NCBI GenBank assembly: GCA_030220185.1
Contig: JASPKZ010004202.1
Coordinates: forward strand, 3,087,001-3,151,000
Direction: 5' to 3'
From: Diploptera punctata
Lineage: Eukaryota; Arthropoda; Insecta; Blattodea; Blaberidae
DNA: 64,000 bases
Both the position numbers and the translations under genes were made by a program. A model generated the notes under the pieces. The model worked only from the letters and a program-made list of their open reading frames with translations. It did not search any database and had not been told where the DNA came from. Shown here one piece after another: positions 42,953 to 54,509 of the stretch. Numbering within the stretch: the stretch's first letter is position 1; every line of letters begins with the position of its first letter.

Positions 42953-43550
42953 TTTTCTACATAGATATTTAGCTGTGATATTTGATCGATGCAAACGAAA
43001 CGAATCAGAAAGTCTAGAATTGAAGGTGTTAATATACTTAACCAAGCTTCACCCCTTTACTCCAAAATACTTTCTCGATTTACACCACAATGCTATACAG
43101 CCTGGCAGAATATTGATTTCCACTTGTTCTCTTCTCACAGTCAACGCTTTGCTGTTTCTTCAATAACGTGTTTTCAAAATAACAGCGGCTCAAGAGGGAT
43201 CTCATATTTATCTCAAGTTTGTTGTTCGCAGCTCACCTCCATGTCAGAGATAGTTGCATTTGTTTTTCAATAGAGATAATTGGCTGAATTCAAATACTAG
43301 GAATAATAATTGAATACTAAGCCTGAAAACAGGTGTTACCCCTTAACTACAACTCGTGATTTGACTAACTTCTTCCGCCATTTTGTTACATATAATTCAC
43401 TATTCGCTTGAATGTTAACTTTGAAAAATAAATGACTGGAAGAGAGCAGGGATAGTTTTATGAACACCATGCTGTGATATTCTCCCGATAGATTTCTAAT
43501 CCACTAAAAACTCAACTTTCGAATTTTTTGGGCCAGATCTCTTTTCCGGG
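42953..43550. other. Unassigned sequence
   Basis: No gene recognised. A ~27 bp LINE A-like snippet (CTGAATTCAAATACTAGGAA) lies near 43289. Confidence 0.35.
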
Positions 43551-43554
43551 CAAC

Positions 43555-44434
43555 TTTTCCAATTACAAACAGGAATGACGCGCTCAAAGAAATTAAACAT
43601 AGGTTGAATTCTGGAAATGCATGTTATTATACATTACAGGACTCTTGTCGTCCTAACCTCTCAAAAAACTTTAAATTGAAAATATATAAAACTGTTATTC
43701 ATCCAATTATATTATATTGATACAAAACATGGACTCTTACTTTAAGGGAGGCGAAAAGATTACAAATATTAGAAAATAAAATTCTTAGGAAAAGTTTTGG
43801 GCCAAATAGAGATGAACAGACAGACGAATGGAGAAGATTACATAACACTGAGATAACTTCTCGTAGACTGCCTTGGGCAGGACATGTGGCACGAATGAGG
43901 AGTGAAATACGTGCATAGAAGCTTCTTGTAGGAAAACTAGAGGGAAAACGCTCAGTTGCTAGACCTAGAATGAGGTGAGAGAATAACATTAACCTTGATT
44001 TGGGGGAAGTATATTATACGGGAATGATTGGAAAGCATTAGCTCAGGATAGGGATGTATGGAGAGCTTATCTCCGCGCGGCCATGAACCTACGGGTTCAG
44101 TAGTGTCAGTGAGTGAGTAACTTACATGATGTTTATAGTAAACCAGATATAATAAGAACAGTTAAGTCATGTAGACTGTGATGTGCAGGACATGTGGTAC
44201 AGGTGAGGAATGAAGGAGGGAGCATGGAAGCTTCTTGTAGGAAAACCAGAGGGAAAACACCCAGTTGGCAGACAAATAATGTGGTAGGAGAATAACATCA
44301 ACCATGATTTGAGGGAAGTAGATTATAATGGGGATGATTGGAAAACATTAGCTCGGTATAGGGGTGTATGGATAGCTTATATCCGCGCGGTCATAAACCT
44401 CCGGGTTCCATAGAGCCAGTGAGTTAGTTATTGC
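43555..44434 (+). mobile_element. Two LINE A copies joined head to tail
   Basis: The first copy (43555-44124) ends GTGTCAGTGAGTGAGTAAC. The next bases, CATGATGTTTATAGTAAACC, start a second 5'-truncated copy that ends at GAGCCAGTGAGTTAG (44434). Both are decayed with stops and indels. Confidence 0.8.
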
Positions 44435-44435
44435 A

Positions 44436-44830
44436 ATTTAATTGTCGAATACATGTAGAAGTAAATAAGAAGTGCAGTTTGCAACAAAATTTTGGACACA
44501 CGCTGTAGTATTTTGATTTTGTGTACGTAGGAATAAGATTAAAGTTGGCAGCAGTTGAAGAGGACAGGAAGCGTGATAGGAAGTGATTTATAAAATGACT
44601 ACAATCAAAGTTTTGCAGGAAACAAGTTGGTAATTGTGTTTGAGAAAAACAGAAGTCTCTAAAAACTTCTTGAATGGAAATTACCAACAAAATCACGTAG
44701 TGTACAGAATAAGTTACTCGCAGAAAGAAATGTACCCGTGTTGTTTGTTATAGATTCACTCAAACCTTATCCTAGCTTTCATTGCCATTTAACAAAACAA
44801 AAATCCCAATATTCAATTTTATATTTTACT
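44436..44830. other. Unassigned sequence
   Basis: No gene or shared repeat recognised. A short W-type CCAGGCATGCGCTG segment follows at about 44832-44925. Confidence 0.4.
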
Positions 44831-44929
44831 AGTGAATACCAGGCATGCGCTGTTACGCCTAAATAAATTAAATTAGTGTTTTTATTTTTAGTTTAATAAG
44901 TTGAACATACATTACGTGTTAATATATAT

Positions 44930-45425
44930 ACACTAGAAGTCCCGGCCACGCGTTGCTGTGGCTAAGGTATACGTTACAAATTTAAATGAAGTTGTTGTCT
45001 TTCAGCCAGATTACTTAAAACTAATACTTACACACGAAATTAATAATATTGAAAATAAAATAAACACTGAACACACTTAAATTATGAAATAATCAATATT
45101 TGTAATTCAATTGAAATTGGCGGTTGCAACAAAAAGCACAGCCATCTAGATCTCTCTTTGTTAAATAATAAACCAATTACCTTACCAAATTACCTTACAC
45201 CGCCATCTGTTAGAATCGTATGGAACTCACAGATAATTATAACTCTTTGTTAAATAATAAACAAATAATTTGCAATAAAAATAATGCGACCATAAATTTA
45301 GTTATAAACTACCCTAAGTCTCAAGTTGGATCAAACTGCACTCAGTGTGCAAAATTGTATTAAAATCGGTTCAGTAGTTTAGGATTCCATCGCGGACAAA
45401 CAACGTGACACGTAATTTTTATATA
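44930..45425 (+). repeat. Family X repeat copy 2
   Basis: Complete-looking copy from AGTCCCGGCCACGCGTTGCT to CGGACAAACAACGTGACACG. The best reference for the two other copies. A LINE A copy starts 5 bp after its AT-rich end. Confidence 0.8.
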
Positions 45426-45429
45426 TTAA

Positions 45430-45900
45430 GATTATTCTACCAGTTATATTATATGGATGCGAAACATGGACTTTTACTTTAAGGGATGAAAGGAGATTAC
45501 AAGTATTTGAGAATAAAGTACTTAGGAACATTTTTGGACCAAAGAGAGATGAACAAACAGGTGAATGGAGAAGACTTCATAACAATGAACTACTTGGTCT
45601 TTATAGGAAGCCAGATATAATAAGAACAGTTAAATCTCGTAGACTGCGATGGGCAGGACATGTTGCACGTATGGAGAATGAAAGACTTGCATGGAAGCAT
45701 CTTATAGGAAAGCCAGATGGAAAACGCCCAGCTGGTTGACCAAGAATAAGGTGGGAGAATAACATTAACTATAATTTGACGGAAGTGGATTATGCAGGGA
45801 ATGATTGGAAAACATTAGCTCAGGATAGGGATGTATGGAGAGCTTATGTCCGTGCGGCCATGAACCTACGGGTTCGATAGTGCCAGTGAGTAAGTAAGTA
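45430..45900 (+). mobile_element. LINE A copy 12
   Basis: RT tail from ATTATTCTACCAGTTATATT to GTGCCAGTGAGTAAGTAAG. A stop replaces Arg in the GRPR motif (GCTGGTTGACC). Otherwise well preserved. Confidence 0.85.
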
Positions 45901-45949
45901 GGGGCCTACATTACGTGTTAATTAAATTATATGGTATACACTGCGACGA

Positions 45950-46718
45950 AACAAACATGGCGGTTGCTGGAGTCAATTTTTAATTTCGAATTTCATGTAG
46001 ACCCTCACTTATGATGACCGGATGTCGCTGATTTTTGGACAATATCTACCTAGGTTTACCCAAAAAGCTCTAAGCACACGAGCTGAAGAAGAGAAGAGAA
46101 GACGAGGGAATCAACGATAGAATAAGTAGAATTAGAACGTAGAATATATCAATATGTATACTTGATAAATTGTAACATTAAGTTTAGGTTAAATAGATAT
46201 AAGATTAATACTTCCATCTTATGTGTATTATTATTACATTGTAAAGCAAACAAAATTAGATTAAGAAACCATAATGTAATGTAACTGTAAACAGCTTAGA
46301 TTAAGTTTCAACTGGCCGCACTCTGTAAAAGTATAATGAATTCAATAAAGAAATCACGCTAGATAATAAATAAGGACAAGAGCAGACCCTGGGGATATGG
46401 GCATTAAGCCCGAGGAAACCCAAGGGGATGGTGGTGGGGCTCTTAAATAAAAAAAAAATACCTAGGTTTATTTTATGGCATATACTGATATCCGTTGTGA
46501 AATATCTCAAATTGCGACATCTAGAGATATTTTTAAGTTTTCGTTTCAGGTCAACTCCTACACCTTATGGCTTTTTAAAGAATAATAGATAGCGACTAAA
46601 CACTCTCCGTACCCGAAAATCTATAATGTACAAATTTTCATAGCAATCGACACACTAGTTTTCGAGTTTTGAAAGCAGAAACATATGCAGGCTGGATTTT
46701 TATTTGTAAAGACTAGCG
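45950..46718 (+). repeat. Family W-related repeat, interrupted
   Basis: Parallels 47070-47280 (CCTAGGTTTATTTTA-like, GCATATACTGA, GTTGTGAAA). Split by the insertion at 46059-46458. Confidence 0.5.
46059..46458 (+). mobile_element. 400 bp retroposed insertion with poly-A tail
   Basis: 12 bp TSD tacctaggttta (46047-46058 and 46459-46470). Ends GGTGGTGGGGCTCTTAAAT followed by A(10+). It contains AATAAAG at about 46345. No ORF. No A/B box was found, so it could be a truncated LINE 3' end or another retroposed RNA. Confidence 0.75.
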
Positions 46719-47280
46719 TGCCCGGCAGACGTTATCCTGCCCGAACGTTCAATTCTCTTTTCATGACCGGATGATAAAAATGAGTTATTTCTTTTACCAT
46801 AAAATTCACTAATTAAGACGTAATTAGATGTTATTAAATACGGTTGCAAGAAAACTCATCATTGTCATCTGTTGTGGCTCAAGAAGCGTGCATGATGACA
46901 TCACATTGTTGTCGGACAGAATACGTCGATAATGCAGATGACTACACTTCTGATGTAAAAAAGTCCTATAATCCGATATCAGCGTCACCTACTGAGTTCA
47001 GTGGTAAATCCAAACCTTCCAGGGACCCACTCAAACACGCACAAAAATTTCAACAAAATAGGTCCAGTTGTTTAGGCAGTTTTTAATTTCGGATTCCAAA
47101 TAAACCTCCACTTATAATTGTCAGATTTCACTCGTTTTCAGGCAGTACCAACCTCGGTTTATTTTAAAAGCATATACTGAGTTTCGTTGTGAAACATCGA
47201 AAATTGTGACCGCTAGAGCTATTTTTAAATTTTCACTTCATGTGAAATTTTACGAATAATGGGTTTAGAGAGCCGAGTTG
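46713..47280 (+). repeat. Family W repeat copy 2
   Basis: Begins TAGCGTGCCCGGCAGACGTT and includes AAATAGGTCCAGTTGTTTAG at about 47055, the head/tail pattern of W and X. No coding recognised. Confidence 0.5.
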
Positions 47281-47496
47281 TGAATATAAGCCATCCAGAA
47301 ATCCACTCAAACACACACAAAAAATCATCCAAATTGGTCCAGTTCTGAGGTCTGATTTTGGTGATGATAGCGGGATAGAACACGTAACCTTCTCGTCTTG
47401 ACCTTCTGTGTTAGAAACGGTCTGTATGAAGCGATGTTATGCTTAGGACTTATTTATATCATGAAATCTGGTATCTATTTAATGTTACTGTCACAC

Positions 47497-47780
47497 CTCA
47501 GTTTTGGTCCACCAACTGAACGCTTTCCTTCTTGAATTCCTACATAAAGTTTCCATGCCTTTATTTCATTCCCCATCGCAGTCTACGAGACTTAACTCTT
47601 CTTAATATATCTTGTTTTCTGAAAATATTATGTAGCTCACTCTTATGTAATCTTCTCTATTCGCCTGTTTGTTCATCTCCATTTGATCCAAAAATTTTCC
47701 TAAGAGCTTTATTGTCAAATAGGCTTTCTCTTTTCTCCTGACTTAAAGTAAGGGTCAATTTTTCTCATCTATATAATATA
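47497..47780 (-). mobile_element. LINE A copy 13, internal fragment
   Basis: Reverse, decayed LINE A RT tail between the GRPR region and the YGCETWTL region. Both ends missing. Confidence 0.8.
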
Positions 47781-47781
47781 A

Positions 47782-48016
47782 ATCCACCGTTGTGGTCTCG
47801 AGGTAGCGTGCTGCCTTGTCACGCAGCGGGTCCGGGTTCGATCCCCGGTCGGGACAGTTTTTTTTTTCTGGTGTGAGGTTGTTTATATCGGGGTTATTTC
47901 CCTCACCTGTCATACAAATGTCAGGAAAACTTTAAGGCCGACAAGTCCCCGAAATCATATGGCTATCATCATCATCCTTATCATCATCATCATCATCATC
48001 ATCCTTCACCGGTGTG
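47782..48016 (+). mobile_element. SINE-1 copy g, 3'-truncated
   Basis: Head TCCACCGTTGTGGTCTCGAG and B box GGTTCGATCCCC, CAT-rich tract, and CCTTCACCGGTGTGG, after which it breaks into a LINE A fragment. Confidence 0.85.
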
Positions 48017-48345
48017 GTCCCTGTAATGCATAATGTATGATTTTCCATAATTGAGATTTTTTCTGTGGGTTCCCTAAAGAAGTCCCGGACCGAAGAATCG
48101 AATGGAGGACTATTTTTACCTCCTGAATAGTTTACCCCAGCGGAACCCATGTTCTCGTTTCTTGATGATTGTATTTTCACGGTATAATATCGTCACTCTT
48201 TCGAAAAGGTTCTTTTTTCGTCTGTCTTATCGCCTTCGACTTGTCCGCCATGGACAACCGTTTCGGCAGCAGTGCTACCGCCGGCATAGCTCTCGGGATC
48301 ATTTAAGTACGCAAGCCACTCCACCACGACAAAGTAAATATATCA
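48017..48345 (-). mobile_element. Family S joined to a LINE A fragment
   Basis: In minus orientation: family S (EWLAYLNDPESYAGGSTAAE, then GGQVEGDKTDEK, ending in a stop) followed by about 38 bp of LINE A (CTCAATTATGGAAAATCAT). This is the same order as the chimera at 35544-35939 but joined at another LINE A position. Confidence 0.65.
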
Positions 48346-48554
48346 TACAAGGGATCTAAATGTACTGTCGCACTAAATTGTTCAAGAGAGGTTTTCATTT
48401 TTTTAATAAATTATTTGTGTAGAAATAATGACATTTCATAAGAATAATTATTGTAGCAAGAAGAAGAAGAAGAAGAAAAATAAAATGGTAGTTAGTAGGT
48501 TAAAATACACTTTGAGTACAACTAGAAATCTCATGTAAGAAGAATGAGCAAAAC

Positions 48555-49080
48555 AAGAATCTTCTTCTTCTTCTTCTTCTTCATGGTTTAGGATTATTTA
48601 CTAGCCTGTTCCGGCTCCAAATTGCTGCTCTTTCCATCTTTTCTTTGGTCTTCCCAAACTTCTTCTTCCTCGTGGTGAATAGTTGTATGCTGCTTCTGGT
48701 ATTCTATTCTCAGTCATCCTTGCCAAGTGTTCTTTCCAGTTTGTTCTGTATTTCTCTATTGTGTTTAATTCCTCTACTTTTAGTTGTTGTCTTATTTCTG
48801 TGTTATGTTTTTTGTCTGTTCTTTGATATCCTGCTTATTGGCCTGAGGAATCTCATTTCCGCAGCTTGTATTCTGGCAGAATGTTGTGTTGCCACTGTCC
48901 ATGTTTTGGATCCATAAGTAATGATAGGCACTGCCATTGTCTTGTATAATTTCATTATAGAGTCTTTCCTGCCTTTATTTTTCAAAGTTCTTTTTAGTGT
49001 TCCTGTTATTTAATTAAACTTATTTAGTTTGTTATTTATATCTGTTTCCGCTGTGTATGATATTTCGCAACCTGGGAAGA
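48555..49080 (-). mobile_element. LINE H fragment, RT C-terminus
   Basis: The minus strand reads CEISYTAETDINNKLNKF, NKGRKDSIMKLYKTMAVPII, TYGSKTWTVATQHSARIQAA, EMRFLRPISRI and, after a stop, a decayed tail with LERTLGKDD. CTT-repeat flank at the 3' end (about 48560-48582). Confidence 0.75.
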
Positions 49081-49084
49081 ATAC

Positions 49085-49770
49085 CACGTGAAATCTTAAA
49101 TTACCGGCCACGAGGCAAGAAATCTTTGGGCTGACCCTTCAAACGTTGGATTGAGACCATAACAGACCACTAGGTCTATCACATGAAAGGAAGTACAAGA
49201 AATTCACTTTGAGTCACTCTGTATACCGTACTATTTGTCGGATAATGATAAAATTCAGTAGTTTTATTCTGTAAGTGCTTCTTTATTTTCTTCTTGGAAG
49301 AAGAATAGAGAGTAGATATTAAGTGAAATATTAGGATAGGATATAGTCAGTTTTTGCACTATTTGTTAAGAAATTTCACCCCTGGGTGGAAGGCGCGATC
49401 AACACAGATTGAGAGCTTGGGGCGTTTTTCTTTATACGGGAGCTACGATCCTTGAGAGAGTCGTTTAGGCGTGGCAGAATACTGATCCGCATTTAGAAGC
49501 CGATAGCAGATACTTGCACGTCGTTTAAACGTACATATACTTGCTTCTGTGTACAATAACTTGGCGTTCTTCTTCCTGGCGAAATATGTACTTGTACTCT
49601 CTCTTACACCTTGATGCTTCATATTTGTCAATGTATTTGTGTATCTGTGTGTGTGTGTGAGGGAGAAATATAGAAGAAAACAAACATAACTATTTTATAC
49701 TCAACTAAAAATTAACTAAAAAGAATGGAATCTCCTGAAATGTGCTTCCTGAGACATGTAGCTGGATATA
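49085..49770. other. Unassigned sequence
   Basis: No gene recognised. Begins GAATACCACGTGAAATCTTA, possibly a further LINE 3' tail, but unsupported. Confidence 0.35.
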
Positions 49771-49775
49771 TAGGG

Positions 49776-50552
49776 CTAAGGTATACGTTAAAATTTAAAT
49801 TAAGTTGCTGTTTTTCAGCCAGATTACTTAAAACTAATACTTACGCACGAAATTAATAATATTGAAAATAAAATAAACACTGAACACACTAAAATTATGA
49901 AATAATCAATATCCATCCATAGTAATTCTGCCCGAAGGCAGGTCCTTCACTGCAATCATAGCATTTTCATGCTATGCTTGCAGCTTTACTAGGGAATTGT
50001 GTAGGTGTGGTAGCTTCCCGTTGCTTTCCACACCGGTGAAGGATGATGATGATAATGGTAAGGATGATGGCCATATGATTTCGGGGACCGTTTGGGCCTT
50101 AAAGTTTTCCTGACATTCGTCTTACAGGTGAGGAAAAACCCCGATAAAAACCTCACCCGGAAAAACTGCCCCGACCGGGGATCGAACCCGGGCCCGCTGC
50201 GTGACAAGGCAACACCCTACCTCGAGACCACATATTTGTAATTCAATTGAAATTCGCGGTTGCAACAAAAAGCACAGCCATCTGGATCTCTCTTTGTTAA
50301 ATAATAAACCAATTACCTTACCAAATTACCTTACAGCGCCATGTGTTAGAATCGTATGGAACTCACAGATAATTATAACTCTTTGTTAAATAATAAACAA
50401 ATAATTTGCAATAAGAAAATAATGAGACTATACATTTAGTTATAAACTACCCTAAGTCTCAAGTTAGATCAAACTGTACACAGTGTGCAAAATTTTATTA
50501 AAATCGGTTCAGTAGTTTAGGATTCCATCGCGGACAAACAACGTGACACGAA

Positions 50553-50555
<3 letters not shown>
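49776..50555 (+). repeat. Family X repeat copy 3, split by SINE-1
   Basis: Matches X2 from GGCTAAGGTATACGTTAAAA to CGGACAAACAACGTGACACG, interrupted by SINE-1 copy h. Missing the CCCGGCC head. An (AT)n run follows to 50586. Confidence 0.8.
49913..50231 (-). mobile_element. SINE-1 copy h
   Basis: Nearly complete reverse SINE-1, lacking only the first ~10 head bases. It lies between AATCAATAT and ATATTTGTAATTC of repeat X, with ATAT repeated. X2 (45090-45110) shows the uninterrupted target. Confidence 0.9.
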
Positions 50556-50588
<33 letters not shown>

Positions 50589-50589
50589 A

Positions 50590-51720
50590 TTGCGCACAAA
50601 TATGCAAAGGTGATAACACAACACTTTAACAGTTAGTAACACTTGAACTTTGTCTTGCGTAATCACAAATTGTTTTTGTTCTTTGTTTACATGTTTCGAT
50701 GTGATATCTTTCGCATTTCTGTTCACATAATTCATTTGTGCATTACATCTTCGGGTCATGGAATGTTTTATCTCTACACATTAGGTGGTGGAATCCATGC
50801 ACGCTTAGTCTTGTGATGACGTGTCGTATCTGGAAATTTGCTTCTGTCCAGTTCTTGTCTATCATCGCTCCGGTGCTGAAGAATTCCGGCCACACTTGCT
50901 CTCTTTTTCTGCGTAGTATTTGTAGCGCATGTTCGGCGGGTTCCGTGGTTGGTAGTAGGTAGGCTGAAGATAAACATAAATCAAATATATTCGGATTGAA
51001 CCTAATATAGTCTAAAAGAATCTAGAAACTCGTACAAAAGAACACTCTAGAAATATTAAAAATAGTGAAATGAAAAATCAGCAAATGCGGGCTCATAGTT
51101 TGCTAGAGAATCACAAAATTGGAAGAGAATCTAAACTTTTAAACATTTAGAGAAGCCTTTGGAAGCCTTTGGAATTAACAGTTTGGGAAAATACACTGTA
51201 TACCTGTACATTCAGACGAAGATATATAGAGTCACGAATTTCGAAATACCCGACGAGAAAAATTTGATGTCCAAGTTCATAAAATCGACACCGAGGATGG
51301 CAATTCGGAAGATGGTGTTGACCGTGTTAATGGCGAAATTTCAACAATTGGAGTTTGACTGAAGATGAAATCGAATGGCCTTTGAAACCGGTATCGTGAA
51401 AACGTGCAACTTTATGAGGTGAGAGAGAAAAAACATTTTTTCCAACTCATTTATAAATTGAAAATACCTCATAGTGTTACTTGCCACTTTAAATTTGATT
51501 AACCATTATATTGGCATGTGTCCTACTGGATACAGAAATTGTTTCAATTTATTTAATGTTTTTAACAAAATAGAAGAAAATAAACGAATAGAAATAACTT
51601 TTTTGCGCGATAGTGCGTTTTGTCGTACTTACCAGCAATGGCCACCATTATTGAAAGTTCAACTTCCTATATTTCAGGGTTGCCAACTTAAATAACTTCG
51701 GAGTATACTGTAATATTACA
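50590..51720. other. Unassigned; one hammerhead-like remnant
   Basis: At 51359-51395 the plus strand has CTGAAGA, a degenerate stem, then GAAACCGGTATC, as in decayed Penelope-like terminal repeats. The rest is unassigned. Confidence 0.35.
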
Positions 51721-51725
51721 TTTAC

Positions 51726-51900
51726 ACCCACGTGTGGGAAAACTACTGCCCTCTATGTATACTACGTACAATGTATATACAGAAAATATCGAAAAGGTAG
51801 TGTTAATATACATTATATGAAACAAATCACTGCATTTTAAATGAACTGAACTTTATTTGAAACAATATAAAACAATAAATACGTACTTGCGGCCATGTTA
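51726..51900 (-). repeat. Family Z repeat fragment
   Basis: Matches 12822-12960 and, inverted, 27540-27660 (TGAAACAAATCACTGCATTTT). Confidence 0.7.
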
Positions 51901-51944
51901 TCAATAATTGTTCTCAAGGCCTCCTGTTGTTTCAACTAATAAAC

Positions 51945-52190
51945 ATTGCCCACACTGTTAACGTTAGTCAATTGTTTATAATGAACGCAAATATTTCCAA
52001 CAAAGAAGATATTATTTTACCATTATATATTATTTTGAAAACACTATCGCGCAAAAATAATGTACAACGCACGTTTGTGAAGTGTTTACTGAATCTCCGA
52101 AATTAAAAACCTCACTATATTTCGGTTTTTAAACATTTTTCCTCGAAACTGTAAAAACCACTTCCCAATCTCGCATCGTAATATACTAAA
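51945..52190 (-). repeat. Family Y repeat copy 2
   Basis: Reverse match to 26985-27210 (AACGCAAATATTTCCAACAA, TGTACAACGCACGTTTG). No coding recognised. Confidence 0.65.
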
Positions 52191-52192
52191 AC

Positions 52193-52290
52193 GTGTGTCG
52201 AATTACATAATATACTTAATAACAATTATGTTTGATTTCGTTTTCACGGTGGTCCGCCACATTAAAACAACTGCCACGAAATATTAGCTT
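52193..52290 (-). mobile_element. piggyBac-like MITE fragment P4
   Basis: Reverse match to the P3 middle (GTTTTCACGGTGGTCCGCCA). Neither terminus survives. Confidence 0.6.
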
Positions 52291-52319
52291 CTTGCTAATT
52301 TTACTTGATGTGTTACACA

Positions 52320-53090
52320 GATGATGTCGTTCCTCCTTTCAGAATCTGAAGATGATTTACAAATATCTTTGCATCAATTTAATATAAATGTAAAAAAATA
52401 CAATACGGAAATTAATGCGAATAAGACTAAATGCTTAACAACATCAATAGAACCAGTAAGATACAAATTAGAAGTGGAAAGAAAAATTATAGAACAAGTG
52501 TCAGAATTTAATTATTTAGGTGTATTAATAACAAACACTAACAATTTAATAAAATAAGTAAAGAGACAAGCCGATAAAGCAGCACAAATATCAGGATATA
52601 TGAAAGATTTAACTCGGCGCAACAAACATATGTCAATAGAAAGCAAAATCCTCGTATACAAAATGATACTTCGACCAGTTATCGTATATGGAACAGAAAC
52701 TAGGGCTGATACAACAAAAACTAAACAAATAAGCATATGTGGAGTGTAGATCTTAAGAACTACTCAGGGGAAAACATTATAAGAGTTTTATTTGATAAGA
52801 TACACAACACAAAAATTAGGGCCAAATGTCATATTCAAGATATAAGCAAATTTATTATAGATAGACGAAAATATTGGAAGGGTCATGTAGAAAGAATGGA
52901 AGACAACCGACTTGTAAAAAGAGCTAAAGAAGATAGACCAATGGACGGGAGAAGAACAAGAGGAAGACCAGCCAAGAGATGGATAGACAGTGGATTCACA
53001 TCCAATTCTTCCTCCGAGGAGTGATTTTGGAAATAAAACAGAATAAAAATCCTACAAATTGCGAAGAAGAAGAAGAAGAAGAAGAGCTAA
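52320..53090 (+). mobile_element. LINE I fragment, RT C-terminal half
   Basis: The plus strand reads SEDDLQISLHQFNINVKKYN, NANKTKCLTTSIEPVRYKLE and EFNYLGVLITNTNN, a stop, then VYKMILRPVIVYGTET, and a shifted tail (YWKGHVERMEDNRLVKRAKE, GRRTRGRPAKRWID). Starts just after the catalytic box. A (GAA)n run lies at the 3' end. Confidence 0.75.
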
Positions 53091-53099
53091 TTAAGGGTT

Positions 53100-53731
53100 A
53101 AAAGGTAAGAGTTTTTTAGGCACCCGGTGTAGTTTGATGAGAGAGTGAATGAGGATTTAGCTAAAGTGCTATGGGTTCCACTTAGGTATTATATAGTTAA
53201 TCTGCGCTACTTTGAATAAAATATCTGGCTGTTGTGTTCTCATTTTTACGGGGTGGCTCTTCCTTGAGAATGAAGTTGAAAAGGCTAGCGAAGAGCATTT
53301 AGAGAATCTCAGGAAATGCCTTTATTTGAGATTTATGTTATGTTTACTCTAAGGATGGCTTCCAGCGCAGAATAACATTTCAATACATTTGGATTCTCAA
53401 AGAATTATCCTTTATTCACTCGCCACATAAGGGAGAATTTTCACTTTCTGCAAATGGAAATTACATGTACTTCTGAGTATTCTCTGAAGTAGGGATGTCC
53501 AAACATTCAATCTCTAGATGCATGCGATAAAATAATGATTTTTACTGTTGAACTTTAAACGTTTTTCATGAAAAAATATTTTCATTAACATAAAAGCATA
53601 TTCATGAGGTATTACTGAATTGAATTTATTTTTATTTTCTTCAGTTCATTAAATAAAAATTAATTAAAAATAATTTTACAATTTTTTGAATCCCTTATCC
53701 AATGGTAACATAAATATGTAAATATATAGCA

Positions 53732-53735
<4 letters not shown>
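53100..53735. other. Unassigned AT-rich sequence
   Basis: No gene or shared repeat recognised. Confidence 0.4.
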
Positions 53736-53805
<70 letters not shown>

Positions 53806-53815
53806 GTAATAATAA
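53736..53815. repeat. (AAT)n microsatellite
   Basis: About 80 bp of AAT directly preceding LINE D copy 4. Confidence 0.95.
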
Positions 53816-54470
53816 TAGGAGAAGAAATGGAAAATATAAATTTCAACAATGGAGAAGAACTAAAACCTAATATTGAATGCACTTATTTAGGAACAAAATT
53901 AGACCATTCAGGCGATAACACAGTGGAAATTAAAAGTAGAATCGCACAAACAAAACAAGCAATAAATGCTTTAAACTCTGTTTGGTGGAGCAAAAATATA
54001 TGAAAAAATAGAAAATTACAAATATATCAAACCATAATTCAGAGCATTTTAACACATGATTCTGAAGTCTGGCAAATTCCTACCAGGGAAATGAAAAGAA
54101 TTTTAAGTACAGAAATGGATATTTTAAGAAGATCAGCTGGAAAATCTAGAATGGATAGAATACGAATTAAAGAGATAAGGGAAATTATGGATGTACAAGA
54201 GGAGCCGGACATCATAAACATTATAGAAAAGAAAATATTACAGTGGTATGGCCATGTCAAAAGAATGCCAGAGCAAAAATTTCCTTAAATTGTTATGGAA
54301 TGGATCCCAATAGAAATAAGGAAGAGAGGAAGACCGAAGAAAACTTGGATAGAAGGGGTACAAGCAGCTATGAATATCAGAGGATTGGAAGAAGATCAAT
54401 GGATGGACAGAGAGGAATGGCGTTTGGTTTCCGGAAGATGGCGGCAGCTGCCATGATACCGCATGATGAT
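53816..54470 (+). mobile_element. LINE D copy 4
   Basis: The plus strand reads IECTYLGTKLDHSGDNTVEI, TKQAINALNSVWWSKN, a stop, QTIIQSILTHDSEVWQIP, MKRILSTEMDILRRSAGKSR, ILQWYGHVKRMPEQKFP, a stop, then MEWIPIEIRKRGRPKKTWIE and EDQWMDREEWRLVSG. It is the best preserved D copy, with two in-frame stops. Confidence 0.85.
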
Positions 54471-54509
54471 GATGATTGTTATTATCATTATTATTATTAT
54501 TTGTGATAA

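Noticed and set aside
49033..49080. Continuation of LINE H into the next unassigned region
   Set aside because: The reading frame and LINE motifs stop near 49080; beyond that similarity is too weak to claim.
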